Source: Knoxdaviesia capensis
Taxonomy: Eukaryota; Ascomycota; Sordariomycetes; Microascales; Gondwanamycetaceae
Direction: 5' to 3'
Length of the DNA stretch: 64,000 nt
NCBI GenBank assembly: GCA_001510575.1
Contig: LNGK01000001.1
Coordinates: 992,001-1,056,000, forward strand
Position 1 is the stretch's first letter. Each line of letters begins with the position of its first letter. The notes under the pieces were generated by a model that made no database searches, was not told the DNA's origin, and saw only the letters and a program-made list of their open reading frames with translations. Positions 1-12,028 of the stretch are shown piece after piece. The position numbers and the translations under genes are program-made.

Positions 1-1541
1 GCGGGTGAGTGTGGTAATATCGCACGGAACAGAAATAGACGCTACACGTTTGGGGCTTCGGGGTTCCGGATTTCACAGAATTGACAGTCACTGCGAGCCA
101 CTGAGAGCCAGTGAGAGCCAACTGAAAGTTGAAATTGGGTCTGCGCGAAAAGGGTCTTATGATACTCAGATGGTTGACGGCTCGAGGAACACGGTGGATG
201 TGTGCTGGTGTGCGAGATGTCACTTGATCCTGCGCCGACATGGCGGGGCATGGAAGATATGAAAGGGCGGTCCCCACACTCTAACGGTCCTAAAGAGGGT
301 CTGTCAAGATATAAAAAGGAATGGGAATGTGGTGCCTCCGGGAAGCTTGTTTGGCTTGATGTTGGAACTGATAACCTCAGGATGGTCACCTATGGTAGGG
401 TTAGACCTTAACGCTAGGGTCTACTAGGGTCAAAACCACGAGTGTCCAGTCATGGCCAGGCTGCACTGACGACAAATGCCAGCCGTGGACGCTGCAGTAT
501 TGGGTGATGCCGCGAAGCCCACAAGACCAATTCAATATTCAAAATCCAGACCTCAGAATGCATCTTCTAGAAGACTCACGTCCCAGACTTCCATCGATCT
601 AATCGCGCTTCTCCATCCGCTGTTGTTCCACGTAGATTCTGCACGCCCAGATACACACAAAGTCACAGGTACATTTCCCGCCGCCAGGAGCACAGCCGCA
701 AGCCAGGTACCCGGTACGGCCTAAGCGCGCAGCGACCGACCCACTTTTGTCTCTCGGATAAGTCATCGCGTCTTTGAAGCGCAACGGAATCATTTTTCTT
801 CCTCGCTTTTTTTTCTTCTCTTCCACGTACGCCGACCTCCGATTGTTCTCGTCTCTTTTGCCGACCGTCGCCGACCACCCGGAGCCGACAATTCCACGTC
901 CTTGCTTCACTGCCCGACTGCACTGCCGACTTCCTACCGGCGCTGCTATTCTTCTCTCCTATTAACCTTTCTTCTAGTGGCGTGCATTGTCTGTTTTTTC
1001 TCGTCACGCACTTGTTCTGGCCCTTTCGTGTTTCTTTGCCCTCTCTTCCGACTACTTAACTCATCGCCTCGTTTCTCCATGGTCTTGATCTCTCCTTGTC
1101 TTCATCGCCAAACGCTTCTATAGTGTTCCAATCTACTAGCCATTGTGCTATTATGTTGCATTCCTTGCCTCTTGTGCTATATCACGTCTTTGCGCTAGCT
1201 GCCTCCTCCTGCCTGGCACTAGTTCCTTAATCTATTTATCCGAATACCTTCCTCTAAATAACGACTATAACTATATCTCCTTTAACGACTTACCATCAAC
1301 ACGATACGGATTCTCTCCCCTATCTGATCCTCTATTACACCTACTATCATTGTGTATATATCGTCTGTCCTTGCATCTGCGACTCTAGCCGAATCCCCGC
1401 ACACGTCTTCGATCCCATAAACTCGACATTGTCGCCAACAGGGCTGTGGGCCGCACATATCCTAGTTTTTCCCTCCATCAACCAACTCTTGTTTCCGCGC
1501 CTCCTTACCCAACCGATCGACTGTTCATCCTCCCTCCAACG
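1..1541. other. Non-coding stretch upstream of the SSXT-domain gene
   Basis: I see no supported gene here. All reading frames are short and unlike a protein. The right-hand part, from about 780 onward, is strongly pyrimidine-rich (C/T tracts around 795-825 and 1060-1400), which is typical of the 5' leader and core promoter of fungal genes transcribed to the right. The left edge may hold the distal promoter or the 3' flank of a gene outside the window. Confidence 0.6.
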
Positions 1542-3690
1542 ATGTATCAACCGGGCAACGGCTATGCGGCTGGCCCGGGTGCCGGTGCGCCGAACTTCAA
1601 TCCTTCACAAATGCCGGGTCCTGGCATGCCCGGCGGCCAACACCAGATGCTCTACGGTGCGCCTTTTGGTGGAATGGGTCCACAGGGCTTCGTGCCCGGC
1701 CCGAATGGCGCGCCGATGATGATGGGTGGTGGCCCCGCCGGCTTGATGGCCCCCCCGCAGGGAATGCCGCATATGGGTCCTAATGGAGAAGGTAAGTCTG
1801 GCGGTTGTGATGGCTACCTGGTGCTGGATATATGAGGCGTCAATCTGCGTGCACTCGCACTCGCCCGACCTACTCACCCCGTCGAGTACATAACTGATTA
1901 ACATGTGAAATCTTCTTATCACAGTCGGCGGCTTCCGCGATCAGCAGTTTCTTGCGCAGTTTGGCGCAGGCATGCCCCAGCAGCACATGCCGAACTTTAT
2001 GGTTCCGGGCGCCGTTGGCTCGTTCCCGATGAATCCCGCGGGTATGCCTCAGCCCAACCCGATGCTTCAGCAACAGCAGCAGCAACAACAGCAACGACGA
2101 ATGCCGCCGCCGCCGACGACAAATGCCGCGTCCATGGGCGCCGGCACCCCGCAACGATCGATGAGCGTAGGCCCGCAAGCCCCGTCCCCGGGGTCGATAC
2201 ACCAGCCGCAGTTTCCCACTCCTCCGGGAATGAATCCGGCGCTAGGCCCGAGTCCTCAACAGAACCCTCAGGCCCCTCCCCACATGCAACACCTCCAACG
2301 CCAATCGTCCAACCCGTCTCTTCAGCAACAGCAACACACCCCTCAACAACAACAGCAGTTCCAGATGCAGCAACATCACGCGTCGCCCGCCCAGTCGCAG
2401 GCACCGCCGCTGCCCCAACAGCACCCGCAAAAGTCGCATCATGGCCAACTTCAACATGCGCTGCCCCAGCAGCCACTCCAGCCCCACAGCGCCGGCGGCG
2501 GTCCCAATGCCACGACTCCTCAAACACCCACATTTCCCGGCAGCGCTGGCGGCGGTCACGCGGCGGGCCATAACGGCTCGTCTGGGACGCCGGCCCCGCT
2601 AAGTCCCGGCGCCGACCCGCTCGACAAGGAACGGTTCTCGCTGATTCTCGAGATCAACCAGGAGCTGCTGTACGAATCGATGCATTTGCAATACACGATT
2701 CAGGAGGTGAAGAAGGAAGGGGACAAAGCGCTGGAAGAGGAAGTGTCGAAAGACTTCACCAACTGCATGCGACGCCTGAACGCGAATCTGCAGTATCTTG
2801 CAGCGCTTGCCGACCGCAAGGGCAAGCCGCCGCCGTGCCCGGCGCTAATATCCGGCCCGCCACTGAACCTGGAGCTAGCGGTGCGTTTCAACCCGGCCAG
2901 CTTTGACGAGGCGGCCGCTGGCGGCAACATTGACGTTCTGGGCGAGCGCGCGGAGCGGGGCAAGGAGATCAAGGAGCTGTACCAGAAGCTGCAGGCGCTG
3001 TTCCCGAACATCGATCCCAAGAAAGAGCCGTTCGTCCAGCACGCCCCGAGACCGCCGATGCCGCAGCAAAGTCAGATGAACCCGCAGCAGCCGCTCCCGC
3101 CGCAGCACCACGGCCAGCCCGGCCTGATGCCGCCGCACATGCAGCAGCATAACCCGATGCAGCAACTGCCGCCGCCACAACAGCAGCAACAGCAGCACCA
3201 TATGCATCTGCAACAACAGAAGCAGATGCAACAGCAAATGCAGCAGCAGCAGCAGCAACAGCACATGTTCCAGCAACAACAACAGCAGCAACACCATCAG
3301 CAGCTGCCGCCGCAAGGACAGCAGCAAATGGGCCAGCGCCACGGCCAAGGCCAAGGCGTCGCGGGGATGCCGCAGCAGCAGCCGCAGCAGCAGCAAGGGC
3401 AACAGGGGCAGATGATGCACGGCATCCCGAGCGTGATGCCCGGCATGCCGATAGGCCTTCAGCAGCAGATGGCGCAGATGCACAGCATGTCGATGCAGCA
3501 GCAGCAACAGCACCAGATGCAGCAACAGCAACATCACCAGCAGCAGCAGCAGATGCACATGCAGATGCAGGGCATGCCGGGGATGCGCGGCGGTGGTGTT
3601 GGTGGCCCGGGCGGCGTGATGGGGCAGGGCAGCCCGCCGATGATGCACCAGAAGGGCCCGCACATGTCGATGGGGAATGAGGGGTTGTAG
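1542..3690 (+). CDS. Glutamine/methionine-rich SSXT-domain protein, probable SWI/SNF subunit
   Basis: Two exons, 1542-1791 and 1925-3690, encode about 671 residues. The intron has donor GTAAGT and acceptor ACAG, and the frame is kept through a split Val codon. The N-terminal third is rich in Gly, Met and Pro. A conserved segment at about residues 317-385, with the hallmarks ILEINQELL and NLQYLAALAD, matches the SSXT (SS18) domain. It is followed by a long tail of poly-Gln blocks mixed with Met, His and Pro. In animals SS18 is a subunit of BAF (SWI/SNF) chromatin remodelling complexes, and related fungal proteins are assigned to SWI/SNF, so the product is probably nuclear. The N terminus MYQPGNGYAAG was chosen because it is the first ATG in the frame that reads into the intron donor. 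A large leucine-rich ORF on the other strand is only the antisense of the CAG repeats. The domain call is good; complex membership is inferred. Confidence 0.8.
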
Positions 3691-6604
3691 GTGGGCGTTC
3701 CGGCGTGTGTTGGGCTGGGGTGTCTGGGGCTCGTTTGGCGCCGTAGACTGGCCGTTTACTGCGAGGCCGTGCATCGCCTGGATGCTGCGAATCCTTGCAC
3801 TCCTGTGTAGTATGTGGGTGATGTACCGGTAGACCTACGGACATCGGGAAAGAGGCATACCACGCCTTTCTTCCAGGTCCGTGTGGTCGACCCGTCCGTC
3901 TACCAAGAAATAGCTGGGAGGATATGTTCTGGTGAGGAGACGGACACCAACCCAGCAACGGAAAAAGCGGAGGACAAAAAAAAGGAGAGAAGAGCACGGC
4001 GGTGTTGTTCATTGGTTCTACTACTACTGCTTACTACTACGGACTGTTGTTAGCCGGCGGCGTTCATTTTTCAATCTGTGATGGTCGGGGACTCTTTTTT
4101 TATCATTCGGACTGGCTTGTTCTTGTGTGTGTTTGTGTGTCTTATTACTGTGTGGTCGAATAGTTTCGTGTTATGCAAATTTCTGTTGTGTTTTTCCCTA
4201 TGTGATGTGTTTCAGGCGGTGCGTGGTGATAGATCGAGATCTGCTCGGCTGCGCGTATAGCGAAGGTGGAAAAGAAACATTTTTCTCTATCAACTACTAA
4301 AAGATTAGAATGGAGCCCGTGGAGCAGCCAGTGTGAAGCAGCAGCGCAAAAATTCCCATTGTTGTTCGTGGAATTCTTGGTACTCTGCCCTTCGGTATCC
4401 GCAACGATCGGCGCTCCGGCACAGGTGTGTGTGTTAGAGGCATATTGCACACAGGCTGCGGGCCTCATCGTCTGATAGTCCGAGGACAGGGCTGCACGAT
4501 ATGTACGACTGGAGGGATATAAGCATAGTTCAAAACAAGCTGAAGGGTTGACCTATGCAGTTGTGGGCCACGGGTTTGGGAGATCTGCTTTTTGGCAATA
4601 TGCGGGAAGGGGAGTCTGCGGGGGTGTGTGTGTGTGTGTGCCGCCGTACGGAGGTGTGAGTATGATGCATGGTAAGTATCTCTATGTGCCGTATGGTAGC
4701 TGCGACGCGGAGTGGAAGAACCGGTGGCCAGAGCTGCGATAGCATTGCATTGGTGTGTTCCTGTATACAATGTTGGCTGGAGTGTGGCGAGTTAGGGTGT
4801 GCGTAACCCTAAGTACTCATGAACTGGCGGGTTATAGTCTGCAAGCCATCGCCAAATGAGGGCTCTACTGTACTGTTCAGTACTGTACATGGGCCGTCCG
4901 TAATGGGATGAGAGACTTTCAATGAAAAGCTAGATTGGGCAGCAATTGCGCCGTAAGGGAGCAGCCGGCCACCTCTTAACGAAAAGACAGAAAACGACCA
5001 AAAAACCAGAGGTGGTCTTCTTGTTCCCTGTCTGCATAAAGCGGCCCCGTCAGGCCCATTTTAGACGTCCAGGGATGCAGCAAGGAAGACCAGTGTGTTG
5101 ACTTTGGGTGTTATGGCGGTCAGAGAACTGACGATACTCTGTGTGGAATCCGTATATATGCTGTTGTGCTGTAAAGGAGGTGATCAGTCTCCGGAGAACC
5201 GTATGCAGATGGCTCGTGTCGCGATGCTTCCCGAGTCTCCGGTGTCGGCACTAGGCCATCCGGATGGTTGATTCTTCAGTGCAGGCGCCTCACTGCGTTC
5301 CTGCCAAATGCATTGTATCCTCGGCAGTCCCACACCTCAGCTGCACCTTCCGTCTGACGTGGTTCCACCTTCGCACCCCTGACCCAGCAACCCAATCAGA
5401 GAGAACCAGCACAACATCGCGATACCACAGAAAATTGGGCGAGGATCGAAATTATTCATATACCATACCATGCCTCTCTCTGTTGAGCCCCTTTTTGGCT
5501 GCCGTTAATTGGGTGGGTGAGAGATGGAGAGATACGGAAGTGTGAATGTGACCCTGATCTTTCAACAAGCATGGATTTTCTCGATTCTCCTTTTCTTGTT
5601 GTGATGCTGGTGACCTGCGAATCTGCACTCGAATAAACCCACGCGATCTGCATTCTTCATCTGTCTCACTTGGCCGACGTTCTTCTGTGGCCGTGGAGAT
5701 CCCAGCTGCTCTATCTCGCTCCAGCCTTCTTCGGTGTCTCTTCTGCCTCCCTGTGTTCTCGACCGCCGCCATATAAACCTGCCAACGTCTCTCGGCTCTC
5801 GGTCTACGCCCACACTCACACTCACGACACGACTCTCTCTTCCTCTCATCGCGAAGTCTCACCACTTGACACATTCCTCGCTCGCCTCGATCTTCAATAC
5901 CTACACGGGCAGCCTCCACCTCTTATACACTTCCCATCCTCCTATATCGCGCCGCCGTTATAGCCCTCCTACAATTCTCGTTTGGGCCATTGCAAATCAC
6001 CACCGTCCCCTGGCCTTGACCGCCCGACTTGAAACACCTCCTCCACCACAACCGACCATTCAATTCTCGCCGCCCACATCGACCGACTGTCTGGCCGTGA
6101 GTGTTTTGACCTAGCTGTAGTTCTCTCTGTCTCTGTCGACTTACCGCCCCCCAAACGTATGACATCCCCCCGGCCAAGCTGCCGCAGGTAAACGCGCTGC
6201 TGGAACCGAACGGGCCACCACGATACACACTACACACAGGGAAAAGCGCCACCACCTGCAAACGCCAGCCATCGCAGCCAAGAATCTTCACCCTAAGGCC
6301 CGCCCTGACCACCAGAGCCCAGCAACACTTGCTCGTCCAGCGCACGTCCTCCGATTCCACGCTTCTCTCTCACCCCCCCAAATCTGGGGCCCGGCGCACT
6401 TTTGAAACTCCCCTCAACTGCTGCTGTGCTAATCCACCCGGCCGGTTCGCTGGTTCCTTTTGCCGGAGCTCGTCGTGCATACTTGCTTTTGGCGCATGCT
6501 GCAACCTTAAGTCTAAATCTGCGCTGGTTCGGTACAGCTTCCTCTGCAGATACACCCGCACACTGCCACTGCTATACTAAGCATACACTCTTCACTGATT
6601 CCGT
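3691..6604. other. Non-coding stretch between the SSXT gene and the TBC gene
   Basis: About 2.9 kb without a supported gene. The first few hundred bases should hold the 3' UTR of the SSXT gene. A short (TG)n run lies at about 4624-4640. A TTAGGG/AACCCTAA pair lies at 4791-4813. From about 5560 to 6604 the strand is C/T-rich and holds several short out-of-frame ATGs, consistent with the promoter and long leader of the TBC gene. Confidence 0.6.
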
Positions 6605-9600
6605 ATGGAGCCTGCGAGTGGTGCTTCCGACCCCCGCCATGGCTCGTCTCTGGCTCCAACACCCTCCGATCCTGTAGCTGCGGATCACTCTCCCACTCCC
6701 ACTACCACCCCAACCGCCGCTGTTGCTGGTGCTTCCACTGCTACCCACACCTCGAAACAAATCGCTCCTTCGTCTTCCCATCGTAGCACGGATGATGACC
6801 CCAATAATACCCCCAATAATAATAACAATCGTGCCAGCTCGTCTCTTCGTCACTCGTCAGACTCTGTTGTTATCCACTCCGAACACTACGCCTCAGTTCA
6901 GTCGGCGCGGAAACATGATACATCTGCTGTAGTCGACTTAAAATCTCCATCTCCTCCCGCCGGCCTTGTTCTATCGTCGACTCTCCTCGAACGCCGTCTT
7001 GCTACTTCCTCTCATCCTCTACACGACTCCGACGACGACCTTCCTAACACTCCGCGGCCGGAGCCCTCATCTCTGACATCGCCTTCTTCGTCTCCTGCCA
7101 TCCGAAAATCCCAACCTCCCGGAACCAGTCCGGCGTCTCGAGCCACATCTACCAACTCACCATCCGGACCGGCACCTTCACCCACCGCCAAGTCTGCCTC
7201 CGACTCCACCGATCCTGTCGTCGACCCCGACGCCGGCGTCGCGCTGTCGACGACAAACCCCGTCTCTGGCTCCGACACCGCCGCCCCCGATCCCGCCGCC
7301 ACCGCCTCCAGCCACAACTCTGTGGTCTCATCTGCAGACTCAGACGCGACCGCCTCCACCGACGACTCGCTCGTCACCGTCCGCCTGTCCGAGCCCCAAG
7401 ACATGGCGCTGCCGTACCAGCAACAGGCCATGCAGGTCGACACGTCAGCCGTCTACGCGCCCTACGCCGACTACAGCTATGGCGCCCAGCCGCAGCAGGT
7501 TCCAGCGCCGGCCCCGTCCCCGCGTTCCTTGGTGCCGCCCCCCGCCCCGCAGGTCGAATATTCTGCCCCAGTCGAGTTTCCCCGGCCGCAGGTGCAGTAT
7601 GTGCAACAGCCACAGGTGCATTATGGCGTGCAGTTCATCTACGAGCAGCCGGCCGAGTACAACCAGCCCGTCTTCATTGAGCCTGTATACACACAGCCTG
7701 TGTATGAACAGCCCGTCTACCAACAGCAAGTCTACGAGCAACCAGTCTACCAGCAGTCGGCATTCGCGCAGCCTACCTACGGACAGCCCGTTCAACTGAT
7801 TGCTCCCGAGCCCGAGACATACGCCGAGCCTGCACCAACAGCCCAGCCCGAGCCGGCGACTCCTAGAGTGATTCAAAACCTGCAGCCGGTATACGCGTCG
7901 CCAGTCCAGATCATCGACGACCGGCCGGTGGACACCTACACCTTGTCTTCTGATGCTGTGAATGTGCAGCCACAGGACTATGCACTGCAAATACCGCAGC
8001 AGCAACAGCAACAGCAACAACAAGAAGAACAATTGCAGCCTGATGTCTACAGCGAAGACTACAATCAACATCAGCAGCTGCTACAAGAGCCCCAGCCGGA
8101 ACAAATACCCCAAATGCCCCCGGAACTGAACCAAATACTACAGGAAGCTGACCTGCCCCCAAACCCAAACAACCTTCCATCAAATCTAACCAGCGACTTT
8201 TCGTTAAACCCACGCATATCCGACACCAACGACTCCCAGCATGCGCGCTTCACCAGTATTCCCATCGTCGACTCCGACTCGCTCAGCCAGCTTGTCCAAA
8301 ACACCGTTCAAGACACTCTCCCGCCGGTGGCTGATACAAGCGCTAGCGACGTGGCAGAGACACCCGCCCAGCCCGCTGACCCAAAAGAAGCCACATCCCG
8401 GGCTTTCCACACCGCCAGCGACGTTGAAAAGCAGCTGATGGCCACCCACGAATCCAAAGAGATGGGCCCGTCGACGCCCGAGCAGCGCATATACAACCCC
8501 GGAGCTGCTGCGGCGGAATCTGATTCCGAATCCGAGGACGAAGTCAACTGGGAGAAGCTGCAGAAGACGGAGAACGAGGCCGTGCAGAGCCTCGCCGAGG
8601 ACGACGCGGATAATGTGAGTGCGGTGCCGACTTTGACCGACCGGGCTGGCCGCCATCCCTTGGTGTCTCTGACTCGACGTATTTTTTCTGTCTGTAATTC
8701 TGCGAAGTTTACTAACCATCACCCGCCTTCTTTCTTCCGCTTCTAGTCCACCGCCCTTCTCCTTGCTCGCCTCGAAGAAGAAAACGCAAAGTTTGCTGCG
8801 AACCCGAAAACCCTGCGTCCGTCACTGGACACCTCCCTCGCAGCCATGAGCAACTTCATGCCGCCCGCGTCCGCCTCGTCGTCTCCGCAGCGCCGCCGCC
8901 CGCCCTCAATGGCCCAGCTCCGCCAGATGGTCGGCGCCACGCCGCTGGCTCAACAGCTCGAGCAGCTGCCGGAGGTCGACCAGGCCGCACAGCAGCAGCA
9001 GATGCTGCCGCGCTACTCGAAGCTGCCGGAGCCGGCCGCTATGACTGACCTGGAGTTCTACGCGGCTCTGGTGCGCGACTACGATCGCACCGCTGCCATG
9101 CTGCCGATCCTGCTGTCCAGCAAGATCCGCAAGGGCATCCCGCCGCCGCTCCGTGGCGTGGTGTGGCAGAGCATGGCCAGCTCGCGTGACGCGGCACTTG
9201 ACGACATCTTCGACCAATTCTCGCGCGACGACGTCGACGGCTGTCCGTTTGACACCACATCGGCCACGGCGACCCTGGTCGTGCGCGAGCTCACGCGCTG
9301 CTTCCCGGGCGTCGACATGTTCCGCGAGCCCGGCGGCGCGGGCCAGCGCATGATTGGCCGCGTGCTGAAGACGCTGGGCATGTACGATCCGGAGATTGGC
9401 TACTGCGCGGGCCTGACGTATATTGCGGCGCCGTTGGTTATGCATATGCCCGAAAAGCAGGCATTCTGCGTGCTTGTCCGGTGAGTTTTGAACCTTGCTC
9501 ATTAGGGTTGGCCGATTCAGACGTATCTGAAACCCACCCTGGCGCGGGTTAAACCCTAAGATATTTTCCGAGACAATCTCCCGCATTGCTAACATTGTTT

Positions 9601-12028
9601 CCACTGGCCTTCTAGACTCATGGAGCAGTACGATCTGCGCTCCAGCTTTGTTCCCGACATGGCGGGCCTGCAGCTCCGAATCGTGCAATACCGCGAGCTG
9701 CTGCAGCAGAATCTGCCCACTCTAGCCCAGCACCTGAACGATCTGCGGGTCGACTCCGTATATGTTTCACAGTGGTTCCTTAGCATGTTCGCCGTGACGA
9801 GTCCCCTGCCGATGCTGTTTCGCATGTACGATGTGGTGTTTGCTGAGGGCGCGGCCGAGACGCTGGTACGCGTGGCACTGGCCCTGATGCGCCGCAACGA
9901 ACCGCGTTTGCTGGCGCTGGCCACCCGCGAGGAAGTGCTGCAGCTGCTGCTGTCCCGCGGCCTCTGGGACGTGTACCACTACGATGCCGACACTTTTGTG
10001 GCCGAGGTGCTGAGCCTGTCAGGTATTGTTAGCCGCGAAAAACTACAGTTACTGGAAGAGGCGTACAGCGAGCAAGCGCAACACCAGCAGATTCAGGACG
10101 AGTTTGAACAGGTGCCGCTGTCTTCGACCACCCCACGTGGCGGCCAGACGGCCTCTTCTTCTTCGGGCATAATTGACAGGTCCCCCAGGGTCAGGGGTCT
10201 ACATGGGACTGAACGCATGTCCGAAGTTACCTCAGCTGCGGCGCGTTTTCTCGGGCGGGTTTGGGGACCGACTGTTGCATCTCCTTCTTCCTCCAACACC
10301 ACCACATCCATCACGTCCACATCGTCGTTGTCCACAGCGACCACCAACACAACATCCACATCATCGATATCATCACTATCCACCGGGTCGTCGTCGTCAT
10401 CATCGTCGACGATTATCTCACCCAAACAGCTCGGTACGCAGCCGACAGCCTCGTCGCTGGCACTGCAGCTGCGGTCGTCGTCGACGCTGTCGCGGACGAA
10501 TTCGAAGAACAGCGTCGCGTCGACTCTTGATTCCATGCCAGCGAGCTCGGTGAGCACGGCCAGCTCGATCTCGACGAATGCGACCACCCTATCTACCGAC
10601 TCCCTCGGAACCTCGGACGAAGACGATGAGAACGCGTGGCCACGGCCGCGGCAGCTCGGTACGACCAACGACTCGAAGGCGGCGGCAAAGCCCGACCGGC
10701 CCGACCCACCGCGGCGCTTCATGCCGGCAACCACACGCAGCGCAACGGTCGATGATAAAGAGAAGCACTTGCACAGCCAGATTGAGGACCTGCTCACGGC
10801 GCTCAGCGAGCTGCAGCGCAACCAGGCGGTGCTGGCCGACGAACTGCAGCGCGAGCGCGAGGAGCGCGACGAAGACTCGGGCGCTGTGCGCGCGCTGGTG
10901 GACGCTCTGCGGCAGGGCGGGTACGCCGGCGCCGACGAGGTGCAGGCGCACTTTGCGGCCGTCGATAAGCGGTTTCCGCCTGCTGACAGAGCGGGTGTTG
11001 GCGCCCGCGATAGCAGAAGCAGCAGCAGCAGCGCCGCTAGACAAGAAAACAGCGCGACCAAGTCGCAGCTGATGCGCGAGCTGGAGCAGGCCAGGGACCA
11101 GGTGGCTAGCGCGATGTCACAGTCGCAGGACTACGAGCGGCGGCTGCAGTCGCAGGAACAAGAGGTCATGTCGCTGCGCGACCAGGTGCGCGAGAGCCAC
11201 GCCCACGTGCGCAACGTGCTGCAGGACAAGCAGCGGCTGGAGAAGCAGGTGCAGACGCTGCGGGCGCAGGCTGCCAGTGGGGGTGGGGCTGCGGGAGGCG
11301 GCAGAGATACCGGAGACCGTGGGCGGCGTATGAGCACGCTGCTCGGCGGGGCCATGGCGGTGACCATGGGCTCCACCGGCACGGCCGCAGGGTCTGGCGG
11401 CCCGGGCACTGCCGGCTCCGCCGCCGGAGGCAACAGCGGCGGCCTCCGCGAGCTCAAACTCGGGCGCAGTCTGTCGTCGCCGATGCAGCAAGCCGGCGCC
11501 GCGCCGGCGTTCGGCAAGCGGCAGTCCTCCCTGCAGGGCCAACAACCACCACAGCCGCCGCTGGCGTCGCCGATCCCCACGAGCGAGCACGATGCACTGC
11601 TGCTCGAGCTCGTGCAGGCCAAGACGGCGCAGGCCATGGCGCGGCAGGAGGCGGACGAGGCGATCCAGAAGCTGGAGGCCCTGCGGCGGGCGTACGGGCT
11701 CTCCGGCGGGTCGTCCTCTCCCGGCGACTCCGGAAACGGGGGCGGGGGGTACCAGACGGCTGCGAACGCGGCGGCGTCGGCGGCGATGGGGTACTTTGGC
11801 CGCCTTACCGGTGCGGCTGACGGGAGTGGAAGCGGGGGTGGAAGTGGAGGGGGCAATGTGCGGGCGAGTGCGGCGAGTGGCATGAATGGTGTGAATGGGG
11901 GAGGTGTGTCGGCGGCGGCGGCGGCGGCGCCGCGGAGCAGTGCGGTGTCGCAGGCGCCGAGTGTTGCGGCGTCGACGACGAGTGCGGCGAGTGGTGGGGG
12001 TGGGTTCTGGGGGTGGCGGCGCACGTGA
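6605..12028 (+). CDS. Large TBC-domain Rab GTPase-activating protein, Gyp5 type
   Basis: Three exons (6605-8614, 8747-9480, 9616-12028) encode about 1718 residues. Introns 1 and 2 have GTGAGT donors, CTAAC branch sites and TAG acceptors, and the frames join cleanly. Residues 1 to about 770 are disordered (Ser/Pro/Thr-rich, with Tyr-rich QPVY repeats and a poly-Gln run). The TBC domain spans about residues 780-1020: RGVVW, then an arginine-finger segment VVRELTRCFPG (Arg about 854), then IGYCAGLTY, then KQAFCVLVRLME, and YVSQWFLSMF further on. A coiled coil at about 1300-1410 and another at about 1575-1610 follow, as in Gyp5-like proteins of filamentous fungi that act on Sec4/Ypt1-type Rabs in secretion. 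The usual glutamine finger YCQG reads YCAG here, and the Asp of IxxDxxR is Glu, so GAP activity may be altered. The C terminus is Gly/Ser/Ala low complexity. Confidence 0.88.

Noticed and set aside
2875..4012. Long open frames on the minus strand, Leu- and Ala-rich, opposite the SSXT gene
   Set aside because: They are the antisense of CAG/CAA glutamine repeats. The plus frame carries the SSXT domain and a clean splice junction.
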